Notes under the pieces: model-generated
The model's database searches: none
What the model was told of the DNA's origin: nothing
The model's input: the letters and a program-made list of their open reading frames with translations, nothing else
In this document: positions 44,040-53,014 of the stretch, in pieces
Layout of the letters: each line of letters begins with the position of its first letter
How positions within the stretch are numbered: position 1 is the stretch's first letter
Made by a program: the position numbers and the translations under genes
Assembly: GCF_963662805.1 (NCBI RefSeq)
Contig: NZ_OY759852.1
Span: 1-64,000 of the forward strand
DNA from: an uncultured Cohaesibacter sp.
GTDB lineage: Bacteria > Pseudomonadota > Alphaproteobacteria > Rhizobiales > Cohaesibacteraceae
Direction: 5' to 3'
DNA length: 64,000 bases

Positions 44040-45119
44040 CTAGAATTTCAAAGTCACGTGTTTGATGGCATCCCTGAGGTAGGAGTAGCTGACGTGCATC
44101 TCCCCGTCGGGGGCTTCGATGATCGACGGATAGGAATAGTCGCCGACGAAGGCGCCATGGTCGTCGTTCGCCGAGTGCAAGGTTTCGTCGTCTTCGACCG
44201 TCAGTTCATGGGTCCAGCTCGCTCCGAGATCGGTTGAGCTTGCGATCTTCAGCGGATTGCGCGGAACGCCCCAGACAGCAGCCAATTTGCTGTCGGTAAT
44301 GTTGCATTGAGCAAGGAATTCCTCGCGGTTCTGCACCCACGGCGGCACCGGGCTTTCGCTGGCCCGCCCTTCAGCTGCGCTGTCGTTGTAGATGATGTAG
44401 AGGCGGCCGTTGCTGGCCTCACAGGCCTGAATGGACGAATTGTTGTTTCGCAGAGTGGTCGGCTCCGGTGCTGACCAGGACAGCCCGCCATCATCGGACA
44501 ATGAGCGAAAAATCCTGTCAGCTGGCCGACGACGGAAGAAGGCGACCCTGCAGCTTGGCAGGATGTTCATGTGAACACAGCCCGTGCTTTCCGGCACTTC
44601 CCACAGGTCCCAGTTAAGACCGCTATCACCGGAGGCATAGACAAGGGACTTGTCGTTACCAAAGGCATTCTGGATGTTGGAATGCCAGATCGGCATCAGC
44701 AGGATACCCTGAGGATTGACCACTGGAGGATGACGGATGAAGGTTCCCTGACGGTCAAACAGCGTTTCTATCGGGGCCCAGCTTCTGCCTTCGTCGACAG
44801 AGCGACGACGACGGACGATGGCGGTGCCCTGATCGGTCTTCAATTGTGCGGTATAGAGCAGCCAGATTTCACCGGATGGATGGCGAAAAAGCGCCGGATT
44901 CTGCTCGGAGCGCGCGGGATCCTTGCTCATCTTGACCGGATCCAGCCACCTGTCCGCCGCAGCATCAAAGCGGCTGAGATAGATGCTGATGTCGGCCGTG
45001 CCTTCCATGGTTCCGCCGAACCATGTGCAGAGCATGTCCCCGCCTTCCATAGCCAGAAGATTGGACGCATGGTTGCTGCGGCAGGGTGTCGGAATTGTCT
45101 TGGTACCTACGATCTTCAT
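44040..45119 (-). CDS. Cytoplasmic BNR-repeat (sialidase-like) protein
   Basis: This 359-residue beta-propeller protein starts MKIVGTKTIPTPCRSNHASN at 45119 with no signal peptide or membrane segment. Four Asp-box (BNR) motifs are visible: SVDEGRSWAP, SGDSGLNWDL, SDDGGLSWSA and STDLGASWTH. The family includes sialidases and glycoside- or sugar-lactone-acting enzymes of unknown specificity. Located between a dipeptide-type importer and a DUF1537 kinase, it may hydrolyse an imported glycoconjugate or uronic acid derivative inside the cell. A sialidase role is not proven, since no other sialic acid gene is nearby. Confidence 0.82.
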   Translation of the reverse strand: MKIVGTKTIPTPCRSNHASNLLAMEGGDMLCTWFGGTMEGTADISIYLSRFDAAADRWLDPVKMSKDPARSEQNPALFRHPSGEIWLLYTAQLKTDQGTAIVRRRRSVDEGRSWAPIETLFDRQGTFIRHPPVVNPQGILLMPIWHSNIQNAFGNDKSLVYASGDSGLNWDLWEVPESTGCVHMNILPSCRVAFFRRRPADRIFRSLSDDGGLSWSAPEPTTLRNNNSSIQACEASNGRLYIIYNDSAAEGRASESPVPPWVQNREEFLAQCNITDSKLAAVWGVPRNPLKIASSTDLGASWTHELTVEDDETLHSANDDHGAFVGDYSYPSIIEAPDGEMHVSYSYLRDAIKHVTLKF

Positions 45120-45225
45120 GGCCTTGCCTTTGCGCTTCTTGTCCGCGCCCTGCCGACAAGCGAACCTGCCGGCAGGGTTACCAGTGCTCCTTGGGAACAA
45201 TATCTGGTGTCTATGTGCTCTGAGA

Positions 45226-46233
45226 TCAGGCACTTTCCTGTTCGATTTCCGCCAACCTTACGCAGGCCACCTGATGCCCGTTGCCATGATCCTCAAGTTC
45301 AGGAACGACTTGCGAGCATTTCTCGGTCGCGTAGGCACAGCGGGGATGGAACCGACAGCCGGAGGGTGGATCGATGGCATTGGAAACATCCCCCTTGAGG
45401 ATGATCCTTTTGCGCTCTTTCTCGATGTCCGGATCGGCCTCTGGCACTGCCGACAGCAACGCCTTGGTATAGGGATGCATGGGGCGCTTGAAGAGATCGG
45501 CCTTGTCGGCAATCTCCATGATCTTGCCCAAATACATCACTGCAATACGGTCGGAAATGTGCCTGACGACAGCCAGATCATGGGCGATGAACAGATAGGT
45601 GAGATTGTATTTCTCCTGAATGTCCATCAGCAGATTGATGATCTGGGCCTGAATCGACACATCAAGAGCGGAAATCGGCTCATCGCAGACGATGAATTCG
45701 GGATTGCAGGCCAAAGCCCGGGCAATGCAGATCCTCTGGCGCTGACCACCCGAGAATTCGTGCGGATAGCGGTTCGAGACGTTGGGGTTGAGGCCAACAT
45801 CGCGAATGAGCTGGGAGATCCGCGACTGGATTTCGCTGTCCGGGCAGATCTTGTGCACCTTCATCGGTTCGGCAAGGGCTTCGCCGATGGTCATGCGTGG
45901 ATTGAGGGTCGAATAGGGATCCTGAAAGACGATCTGCGCGCGCTTGCGCATCACCCTGAGTTCCTTGGCAGACAAAGTCGCTAGATCTGTTCCCTCGAAC
46001 TCGACGCTGCCGGATGTGGACCGGTAGAGCTGAAGAATGGTGAATCCGGTCGTGGATTTGCCGCAACCGGATTCCCCCACCAGTCCAAGGGTTTCTCCCC
46101 TGAAGATATCGAAGCTGACATCATCAATGGCATGAACGACCGCCTTCTCGCTGCCGAATGCACCGATCTTGATGGGGAAATATTTGACGAGGTTCCTGAC
46201 TGAAACCAGCGGCTGTTTGACACTCATGTTCAT
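45226..46233 (-). CDS. Dipeptide-type ABC transporter ATP-binding protein (DppF)
   Basis: This 335-residue ATPase has Walker A GESGCGKSTTG, the signature FSGGQRQRICIARALA, Walker B IVCDEPISALD, and the family C-terminus HPYTKALLSAVPEADP with the cysteines of GCRFHPRCAYATEKC. It overlaps the DppD-like gene by four bases. Together they energise the importer whose binding protein is encoded at 49248-50861. It is separate from the 16363-17349 homologue, so the window has two complete dipeptide-type importers. Confidence 0.92.
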   Translation of the reverse strand: MNMSVKQPLVSVRNLVKYFPIKIGAFGSEKAVVHAIDDVSFDIFRGETLGLVGESGCGKSTTGFTILQLYRSTSGSVEFEGTDLATLSAKELRVMRKRAQIVFQDPYSTLNPRMTIGEALAEPMKVHKICPDSEIQSRISQLIRDVGLNPNVSNRYPHEFSGGQRQRICIARALACNPEFIVCDEPISALDVSIQAQIINLLMDIQEKYNLTYLFIAHDLAVVRHISDRIAVMYLGKIMEIADKADLFKRPMHPYTKALLSAVPEADPDIEKERKRIILKGDVSNAIDPPSGCRFHPRCAYATEKCSQVVPELEDHGNGHQVACVRLAEIEQESA

Positions 46234-47231
46234 TTCGCTTCCCCCTCAGCGGTCACATCCACCCAGCAGGCGATCCGATGTTTTGGATTGGCACCCTCGC
46301 CCTTCACCGGTTCGAGAGACGGGATTTCTCTGGTGCATCGATCCATGCGATAGGCACAGCGCGGCGCAAAGGGACAGCTTGTTGGCTCGACAAAGAGGTT
46401 CGGCGGCGCACCGGCGATCGATGGCAGACGGCTCCCCGCCTCGGTCTTGATGCTGGGGATCGATTTGAGCAGGCCAATGGTGTAAGGATGGCGCGGTGAC
46501 TTGTAGATCTCGTCAATCGGGGCCTCTTCCACCACGCTGCCGCCATACATCACCATGATCCGGTCGACCATCCCGGCCAAAAGGCTGAGGTCATGGGTGA
46601 TCCAGATGATCGACATGTTGAGCTTTTCACGCAGTTCCTTCACCAGCTCGACGATCTGGGCCTGAATGGTCACATCAAGCGCCGTCGTCGGCTCATCGGC
46701 GATCACCAGCTCCGGTTCGCTCAGCAGGGCCATTGCGATCATCACACGCTGACGCATGCCGCCGGAGAGCTGATGGGGATATTCCCTCAGCCGGTGAGTG
46801 CTGTTGGAGATCCCCACCAGATCGAGATACTTGGCCGCCTGTTTCATGGCGTCGGCCTTTTTCATCCGTCTGTGATAGATGATCCCTTCGCAGAGCTGAT
46901 CGCCGATCTTCATGAACGGGTTCAAGGATGTCATCGGATCCTGAAAGATCATGCCCACCTTGGATCCGCGTACGGCGTTGATTTCGTTCATGCCGGCGGT
47001 GCTGAGATTCTGTCCGTCAAGTACAACCTCGCCGTCGGTGATTTCGGCAGCAGGTGGCAAGAGTTTGATGAGGCTCATCATGGAGACGGACTTGCCGCAT
47101 CCTGATTCACCGACAACCCCGAGCATCTCTCCCTTGTCGAGGGTGAAGGAAACCCCGTTTACCGCATAGAGATAGCCATTGCGCACCTTGAAGCGCGTGT
47201 GCAGGTTTTTGACTTCCAATAGTTTGGTCAA
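46230..47231 (-). CDS. Dipeptide-type ABC transporter ATP-binding protein (DppD)
   Basis: This ATPase (333 residues from a TTG start at 47231, with GGGAGG five bases ahead) has GESGCGKSVSMM, LSGGMRQRVMIAMALL, VIADEPTTALD and the C-terminal CPFAPRCAYRMDRC. A GTG at 47270 would extend it into the permease gene by ten bases and lacks a good ribosome-binding site. It pairs with the DppF-type ATPase downstream. Confidence 0.9.
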   Translation of the reverse strand: MTKLLEVKNLHTRFKVRNGYLYAVNGVSFTLDKGEMLGVVGESGCGKSVSMMSLIKLLPPAAEITDGEVVLDGQNLSTAGMNEINAVRGSKVGMIFQDPMTSLNPFMKIGDQLCEGIIYHRRMKKADAMKQAAKYLDLVGISNSTHRLREYPHQLSGGMRQRVMIAMALLSEPELVIADEPTTALDVTIQAQIVELVKELREKLNMSIIWITHDLSLLAGMVDRIMVMYGGSVVEEAPIDEIYKSPRHPYTIGLLKSIPSIKTEAGSRLPSIAGAPPNLFVEPTSCPFAPRCAYRMDRCTREIPSLEPVKGEGANPKHRIACWVDVTAEGEAK

Positions 47232-47260
47232 AGCGCCCTCCCATTTTCCGTTCGTTGTCT

Positions 47261-48214
47261 CTATTTCCACTGCCGTGGATTGAGAGCGTCGTTGAGACCA
47301 TCACCAAGGAAACTGAACGCAATGGTGACAAGTGCGAGGACTGCAGCTGGTGCTGCGAGGATGTGCGGATAGAGCTGCCAGACCCTGAGCCCGTCACTGA
47401 TCATGTTGCCCCAGCTCGGAATGGGCGGACGAACGCCGACACCGAGGAAGGAGAAGGAGGATTCGAACACCATGGCTTCCCCCAGCGCCGCACTGATATA
47501 GACGATGATCGGTCCCAGAGAGTTGGGGATCACGTATTTCCAGACGATCTTGGGAGTCGGGACACCAATGGCTTCGGCAGCGACCACATAGTTCTTGTTG
47601 CGAACCGACAGGATCTGGCCGCGAATGATGCGGGCAGCCTTTGGCCACTTGATCAGGGCGAGAGAACCGAAGACCAGCACGAAGTCCACCCAGATGGTGT
47701 TGCGATAGAATTCGTTGCCTGTCAGCAGGAACTGCTCGTCCATCCAGTTGACCAGTCGCGGCTTCATCGAAACGTTGATCACGATCACCAGCAGGAGCGA
47801 CGGGATGGACATGGTGATGTCGATCAGCCAGACCACGAAAGCATCGATCTTGCCGCCGAAATAGCCGCCGAGCGATCCCATCAAAATCCCGATGACGAGG
47901 CTGAGGAAGGTAGTCGAGAAGGCCACCACAACGGCGGTTCGTGCGCCGTAGATGACGCGACTGAGGATGTCACGACCGAGATCATCCGTACCCATCCAGT
48001 GCGCAAAGGACGGAGCCTGATTGCGTGCCTGAAGGTCCTGCGAGAGGAAATCATAAGGCGTGATATAAGGGCCGAAGATGGCGATGAAGAAGAGGAACAG
48101 CACTAGCAGCATGCCAACCACGGCAAGCTTGTTGGCAATCAGTCGATCGAAGGCGTCCTTGACCAGACTGAACTGCTTCTCGTCCTGTTGCAGATCGAGT
48201 GTGTTGTCGGTCAT
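47261..48214 (-). CDS. Dipeptide-type ABC transporter permease (DppC)
   Basis: This 317-residue permease shows WMGTDDLGRDILSRVIYGAR and the contact loop YVVAAEAIGVPTPKIVWKYV. It has a longer-than-usual periplasmic loop (RNTIWVDFVLVFGSLALIKW region) between membrane segments. AGGAGA lies before the ATG, which overlaps the preceding stop as TAATG. It forms the channel with the upstream DppB-type protein. Confidence 0.92.
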   Translation of the reverse strand: MTDNTLDLQQDEKQFSLVKDAFDRLIANKLAVVGMLLVLFLFFIAIFGPYITPYDFLSQDLQARNQAPSFAHWMGTDDLGRDILSRVIYGARTAVVVAFSTTFLSLVIGILMGSLGGYFGGKIDAFVVWLIDITMSIPSLLLVIVINVSMKPRLVNWMDEQFLLTGNEFYRNTIWVDFVLVFGSLALIKWPKAARIIRGQILSVRNKNYVVAAEAIGVPTPKIVWKYVIPNSLGPIIVYISAALGEAMVFESSFSFLGVGVRPPIPSWGNMISDGLRVWQLYPHILAAPAAVLALVTIAFSFLGDGLNDALNPRQWK

Positions 48215-49170
48215 TATTCGTCTCCTGTCTTTTTGGCTGCGGCACGGGGGTCAAGCAACGGATAGGAAATGTCGACCAGAAGGTTCGACGCCATAACGAC
48301 CGTTGAGAAAATCAGAACAATTGCGAGGATCACCGGATAGTCCGAAGACTTGATCGCGGTTTCTGTCAGACGGCCCAGACCCGGAAGCCCGAAGACCTTT
48401 TCAATCAGGATCGAGTTGTTGAGCGTGGCGATGATCAGCAGACCGATCTGGCTGACAACCGGCGTGAGAACCGGACGCATGATATGCTTGACCACAACCT
48501 GATAGCGCGGGATGCCCTTGGCACGAGCGGTGCGGACATAGTCCTCGCTCAGCACCTCGAGAACACCGGCACGGGCCTGACGAATGATGAGAGCCATAGG
48601 GTTGAGCCCCAGCACCAGAAGCGGCACGATGACCTTGAAGCTGAGCAGTCCACTCCAGCCGTAGGGCACGTCCTGATCGAGCACAAGCACCAGAAAGACG
48701 ATGATCAGCGGACCGGCAACGAAGACCGGGATCCCCCAGACAATCAGCGCAAAACCGACGATGAGATTATCAAGAAGCTTGTTCTGGTTGAGCGCGGCGA
48801 TGACGCCCAGAATGATGCCGATGATCGACAGCAGGAAGATTGCCGACAGGCCGAGTTTGAGGGTTACCGGCAGAGCGGCCACGATCATTGAATTGACGGA
48901 TCGGCCCGATACGAGGGAGTTGCCGAAGTTCCCTTGCATGATGTTGAGAAGATAGTCCGTAAACTGCACCAGAAATGGCCGGTTGAGCCCCGCCGCATCC
49001 CTGATGGCTTCCACCCGGGCAGGATCATAGGCGACATCGCCCGGTGCCTGCAGGAAGATCAGCTTGATCGGATCGCCCGCCCCGAAGAAGACCAGAGCAT
49101 AGATCAGCAACAGAAGAATAAAGACTGACGGAATCCACTTGAGCAGTCGGAATAGAATGTAGCGTCCCAT
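48214..49170 (-). CDS. Dipeptide-type ABC transporter permease (DppB)
   Basis: This 318-residue permease starts MGRYILFRLLKWIPSVFILL, with the family's contact loop DYVRTARAKGIPRYQVVVKH near residue 190 and about six membrane segments. GAGGATG precedes the start. It lies 77 bases after the binding-protein gene and overlaps the DppC-type gene by one base. Confidence 0.92.
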   Translation of the reverse strand: MGRYILFRLLKWIPSVFILLLLIYALVFFGAGDPIKLIFLQAPGDVAYDPARVEAIRDAAGLNRPFLVQFTDYLLNIMQGNFGNSLVSGRSVNSMIVAALPVTLKLGLSAIFLLSIIGIILGVIAALNQNKLLDNLIVGFALIVWGIPVFVAGPLIIVFLVLVLDQDVPYGWSGLLSFKVIVPLLVLGLNPMALIIRQARAGVLEVLSEDYVRTARAKGIPRYQVVVKHIMRPVLTPVVSQIGLLIIATLNNSILIEKVFGLPGLGRLTETAIKSSDYPVILAIVLIFSTVVMASNLLVDISYPLLDPRAAAKKTGDE

Positions 49171-49247
49171 ACCAAGTCATCCTCACTGGTTTGACGAAAA
49201 AAGGACGGGAAGTGAGGAGATCACGACCCGTCCAGGATCGCTTGTCC

Positions 49248-50861
49248 TTACGGACGTTTGCTTTCGTCGATTGTCACATTCCACGGCTCGATGACCTGCC
49301 AGTCATCGTTCTTGTCGAAATTCATGACCCATGGCATGGCCCATTTCGACATCACGTCGTAATAGTAGGGAATGTAAACCCAGTCCTCACGGAACAGTTT
49401 CTGGGCTTCTTGTGCCAGTTCAATCCGTTTCGGATCTTTGACGCCTTTGGCGGATGCTTCTACCAGAAGAGCATCGATCTTGTCGTTCTTGTAACCACCC
49501 AGTTTGTTGCGGGCATTACCGGACTCTGAATAGATTGACCCCATCAGGTAGGAGACGGCATCGGGAACACGGGTGCCGACGTCATCACGGAAGATCTGAA
49601 CGCTCTTCTGGTCTGGGCCGGAGTAGGTCTCGATGGCGGGTTTCATTTCGATGCCCTGAATGCCGAGGATCTTGCGCCATTGTTCGGCGATATATTGCGC
49701 GGCAGCTTCATGGGTCGGAGTGCTGATGCCAACAAACATGATTTTCGGCAACAGGCGGGCTTCCTTGTATTTCGAAGCGGCAAGTGCGGCTTTTGCACCT
49801 TCCGGATCGAAAGGATATTTCTCGAAGCTCGGATCCACACCGGGAACCTTGTTCAGGATCTGGCTGGCAGCCGTGAACGGTCCGTCAGGGAAGGCAGCAA
49901 GTGCGAGCTCTTCAGGATTGACTGACATGATCAGAGCCTTGCGGACGTTGATGTCGTCCATCGGAGGTTTCTGAGCATTGATCCAGAACTGCTGTCCTTT
50001 GGCGAGCGCAGGGCCACCAAGGAAATCGCCGCCAAGATCCTGAATGATCGTCGGGGTGATGAGCTCGGTGTGCGCATCCATCGTTCCGCGTTTCAGCATC
50101 AGGGTTGCGGTGCTGGCGTCGGAGACGGTGGTCAGGACGATCTTTTCAAGTTTGGGTTTTGGCCCGAAGAAGTTCGGGTTCGGAACCAGCGTAACGACGC
50201 CCTGATCAAGATCGATGCTTTCGGGCATGAAGGGACCCGATACGGCAACGCCCTGTTCAGGCATCCACCAGTCCTGTTTCTCCATGCCGTTTTCATCTTC
50301 GGCCTGAGAAATTTTCACCGGTGCGATCAGCGCGGTTGCGATCTTCTGGTCGAAAATCGGATCCGAACCGTCAAGGGTGACACTTACAGTCGCGTCGTCC
50401 TTGATCGCCAGACCTTCCATGTCCTTTGCCTTGCCAACGACTACATCATTGAAGCCTTTGACACCACCCAGAAACAGGTTGACGCGGGCATGTTTGGTTG
50501 CCGGACGAGCCGACAGGTTCCAGGTGCCGACGACATCTGCAGCGGTGATCTTTGAGCCATCGGAGAAGACAGCTTTCGGGTTCACGTGGAGAGTCCAGCT
50601 GGTGAAGCTGTCATCGGACTCAACACTTGAAAGGACGTAAGGCGTGAGCTTGCCGTCCTTGTCAAAATACATCGGAGCGGCCCAGCTCAGTGATTGCCAG
50701 CGCGCTGCGTGCCCTCCTCCCTGAAGGGGTGACCAGTTTTGCTGGAGAACGGGGTGGGCAATGTTCAGAACTTGACCTTCTGAAGCGGCCTGCCCCTGGG
50801 CCGGTGACAGCCCGAGCACTGCAAGCCCGAGCAAAAGGACTTTAAAAAGATCCTTTTTCAT
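49248..50861 (-). CDS. Extracellular solute-binding protein, family 5
   Basis: This 537-residue periplasmic protein has the signal MKKDLFKVLLLGLAVLGLSP ending about GQAAS and GAGGAGA ahead of the ATG. Domain features include WTLHVNPKAVFSDGSKITAA and PYYYDVMSKWAMPWVMNFD. It is the first gene of an operon with an upstream sigma-54 promoter. In Haemophilus ducreyi a family 5 system imports sialic acid, so this importer need not be for peptides. The substrate is unknown. Confidence 0.92.
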   Translation of the reverse strand: MKKDLFKVLLLGLAVLGLSPAQGQAASEGQVLNIAHPVLQQNWSPLQGGGHAARWQSLSWAAPMYFDKDGKLTPYVLSSVESDDSFTSWTLHVNPKAVFSDGSKITAADVVGTWNLSARPATKHARVNLFLGGVKGFNDVVVGKAKDMEGLAIKDDATVSVTLDGSDPIFDQKIATALIAPVKISQAEDENGMEKQDWWMPEQGVAVSGPFMPESIDLDQGVVTLVPNPNFFGPKPKLEKIVLTTVSDASTATLMLKRGTMDAHTELITPTIIQDLGGDFLGGPALAKGQQFWINAQKPPMDDINVRKALIMSVNPEELALAAFPDGPFTAASQILNKVPGVDPSFEKYPFDPEGAKAALAASKYKEARLLPKIMFVGISTPTHEAAAQYIAEQWRKILGIQGIEMKPAIETYSGPDQKSVQIFRDDVGTRVPDAVSYLMGSIYSESGNARNKLGGYKNDKIDALLVEASAKGVKDPKRIELAQEAQKLFREDWVYIPYYYDVMSKWAMPWVMNFDKNDDWQVIEPWNVTIDESKRP

Positions 50862-50931
50862 TAAAGTGTCTCCTCTCTCTATCTAATCAATTAGACTGTG
50901 GCGGTTCTTGTTGCGCCTTGTCCCCAACCAT

Positions 50932-50947
50932 TGCAATCGCCGTGCCA
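50932..50947 (-). promoter_or_regulatory. Sigma-54 (-24/-12) promoter of the acid-sugar operon
   Basis: On the minus strand the sequence reads TGGCACGGCGATTGCA: the -24 box TGGCACG (50947-50941), four spacer bases and the -12 box TTGCA (50936-50932), matching the sigma-54 consensus. It lies about 70 bases before the ATG of the binding-protein gene, opposite a sigma-54 activator gene. Confidence 0.85.
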
Positions 50948-50949
50948 CA

Positions 50950-51071
50950 CACATCAACCTATTGATGTGATGTAGTTTTGCTTAATAAGTAAAAACTTAA
51001 CTACGTATTTCTTGCGGCAATATGCTACGGCCTCTGATGCAGTCTGCATCACCAATTCGTTGCAATTGGTG
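50950..51071. promoter_or_regulatory. Three inverted repeats, candidate activator sites, between the sigma-54 operon and its activator
   Basis: CACATCAA...TTGATGTG (50950-50969, loop 4), TGATGCA...TGCATCA (51035-51051, loop 3) and CACCAATT...AATTGGTG (51050-51071, loop 6) all have perfect arms of 7-8 bases. They lie just upstream of the sigma-54 promoter and before the activator's own start, where enhancer-type binding sites are expected. Which repeat binds the activator is unknown. Confidence 0.5.
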
Positions 51072-51109
51072 GGAAATGACCACATACTTTCTCACCGGGA
51101 GGAACGGTC

Positions 51110-53014
51110 ATGGTTATCGCGTTTATTGCTCCATTCGAGCAAATACGGATCAAGGCCCAAAGCATTATCGACACATCCAACTACCCGGCAAAAGCCTTTG
51201 AGGGAGACCTCCATCAGGGGGTGAAGGCTGCACGTCAGGCAATGGAGAACGGGGCCAAGATCATCATCAGCCGCGGCGGGACCGCGCGCATGATCCGGAG
51301 GGAATTGAATGTCGAAGTGATCGAAGTGGAGGCTTCGGTCCAGCGAACGCTCGCCTACATTCACAAGGAAACAGACGAGAACACCCGCATCGCGGTCGCC
51401 GGCTATGCTCCGCTCATCAATCTGGTCGAGCCGATCTGCACGATCCTTTCGCGAACCTATCGCTGTTTCGAATTGCGCGAAAAGCTGAGCTTTCAGGAGC
51501 GCATGGACAACCTCGTGACATGGAAGCCAGATGTGGTGATCGGGGACGCGGTTGCCTACCAGTGGGTCAAGTCGAAAGGCCTTAACGCCTATCTCATTGA
51601 ATCCAGCATGGAAACCATCGTTGACGCGTTTGAGCGGGCGATGCTCGTCTACAAGAATCTCAACCGCTATATCCACGCCGAGCAGAAGCTGTCCACCGTG
51701 CTCGATTGCACCCGCGATGGCGCTGTTCTGGTGAACAGGCAGGGGCGGATAGAAGAGATCAACCGGCAAGGATGCGAGATACTGGCCCATTCCAGAGACA
51801 AGATTCTGGGCACGGCGATTGCGGATTTCTTCGTCTCCTCGGAACTCGACCGTGCTTTCCAGAAGGGCAAGGATGCCCGCAACATGATCGTTCCCTATCG
51901 GGGCGACACGCTGGCGCTGGACCATATTTCCATTTCGTCGAACGACTTCAATGACAATTCTTCCGTGGTGCTGTTCCAGCCGGTCCAGAAAATTCAGGAC
52001 ACCGGCAACGTCATCCGCAAGAAGCTGACGGAAAGCGGGTTCTACGCAAAATATTCCTTCTCGAGCATTCGCTACAAATGCCAGAAGATGAAACGGCTCG
52101 TGGAGATGGCTGAGCAATATAGCAAAACCACCTGCAACATCATGATTGTTGGTGAGACCGGCACGGGCAAAGAGCTTTTCGCCCAGTCGATCCACAATGC
52201 GGGCCAGCTTGCCCAAGGGCCCTTCGTGGCGGTCAACTGCGCCGCCCTGCCCGGAAACCTTCTTGAGAGTGAGCTGTTCGGCTATGCGCCGGGGGCCTTC
52301 ACCGGAGCGTCGAAATCGGGCAAGATCGGGCTTTTCGAGCTGGCCCATGAAGGCACCCTGTTTCTGGATGAACTGACCGAAATGGATGTCTTTCTGCAAG
52401 CAAAACTGCTCCGAGCCCTGCAGACGGGCGAAATCATGCGCATCGGTGACAACAAGGTCGTGCCGATCAAGGTTCGCATCATCGCCACGACCAACAAAAT
52501 CCCGCAGGAGGAAATTCACCACCGGCGCCTGCGTGCCGACTTGTTCTATCGACTCAATGTGCTCGACCTCAACATTCCACCCTTGCGCGAGCGCGAGGGA
52601 GACGCAGAGCTCCTGTTCCTGAACTTCCTCGAGAAGACCTGTGTTCAGCGTAAAGTCTCAACGCCTCACGTACCGACACGCGTGTTGAAGCAGCTGCAGC
52701 ATTACAGCTGGCCGGGCAATGTCCGCGAGCTGGAAAACTTCGCCGAGAAATACGCTACGCTTCAGAGCCTTCCCGATCTGGAGGTCCCCCAGCTCGCACC
52801 TGCACCTCTCCTGACGGAGCCTGATATGGATTTCGACACGGACGAGAAGTCGCTCGACGAGATCATCGCGGCCAAGGTGAACAAGATCTACCGACTGGAG
52901 AATGGCAACATCACCAAAACGGCGCAACGCCTTGCGATTGATCGCAACACCGTCAAGCGCTGGCTGGTGAAGAGCGAGAAGGGTGATAAGGCGGCCCGCA
53001 TGAGCGGACACTAG
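51110..53014 (+). CDS. PrpR-type sigma-54-dependent transcriptional activator
   Basis: This 634-residue regulator has a PrpR N-terminal sensor domain (about 1-190; KIIISRGGTARMIRR and IAVAGYAPLINLVEPI), a PAS domain (about 195-300), a sigma-54 AAA+ domain (about 320-550) with Walker A GETGTGKE near 348, the sigma-54 contact GAFTGA near 395 and Walker B LFLDEL, then a Fis-type HTH at the end (ITKTAQRLAIDRNTVKRWL). It senses a small acid through the first domain and activates sigma-54 promoters. GGGAGG precedes the ATG. It diverges from the operon at 41717-50861. Its stop shares CTAG with the opposite gene. Confidence 0.93.
   Translation: MVIAFIAPFEQIRIKAQSIIDTSNYPAKAFEGDLHQGVKAARQAMENGAKIIISRGGTARMIRRELNVEVIEVEASVQRTLAYIHKETDENTRIAVAGYAPLINLVEPICTILSRTYRCFELREKLSFQERMDNLVTWKPDVVIGDAVAYQWVKSKGLNAYLIESSMETIVDAFERAMLVYKNLNRYIHAEQKLSTVLDCTRDGAVLVNRQGRIEEINRQGCEILAHSRDKILGTAIADFFVSSELDRAFQKGKDARNMIVPYRGDTLALDHISISSNDFNDNSSVVLFQPVQKIQDTGNVIRKKLTESGFYAKYSFSSIRYKCQKMKRLVEMAEQYSKTTCNIMIVGETGTGKELFAQSIHNAGQLAQGPFVAVNCAALPGNLLESELFGYAPGAFTGASKSGKIGLFELAHEGTLFLDELTEMDVFLQAKLLRALQTGEIMRIGDNKVVPIKVRIIATTNKIPQEEIHHRRLRADLFYRLNVLDLNIPPLREREGDAELLFLNFLEKTCVQRKVSTPHVPTRVLKQLQHYSWPGNVRELENFAEKYATLQSLPDLEVPQLAPAPLLTEPDMDFDTDEKSLDEIIAAKVNKIYRLENGNITKTAQRLAIDRNTVKRWLVKSEKGDKAARMSGH

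Noticed and set aside
44040..45119. Sialic acid catabolism inferred from the sialidase-like protein and the DapA-family lyase
   Set aside because: No nanE, nanK, nagA or nagB is present, the BNR protein is cytoplasmic, and the kinase is DUF1537, so sialic acid use is not supported.
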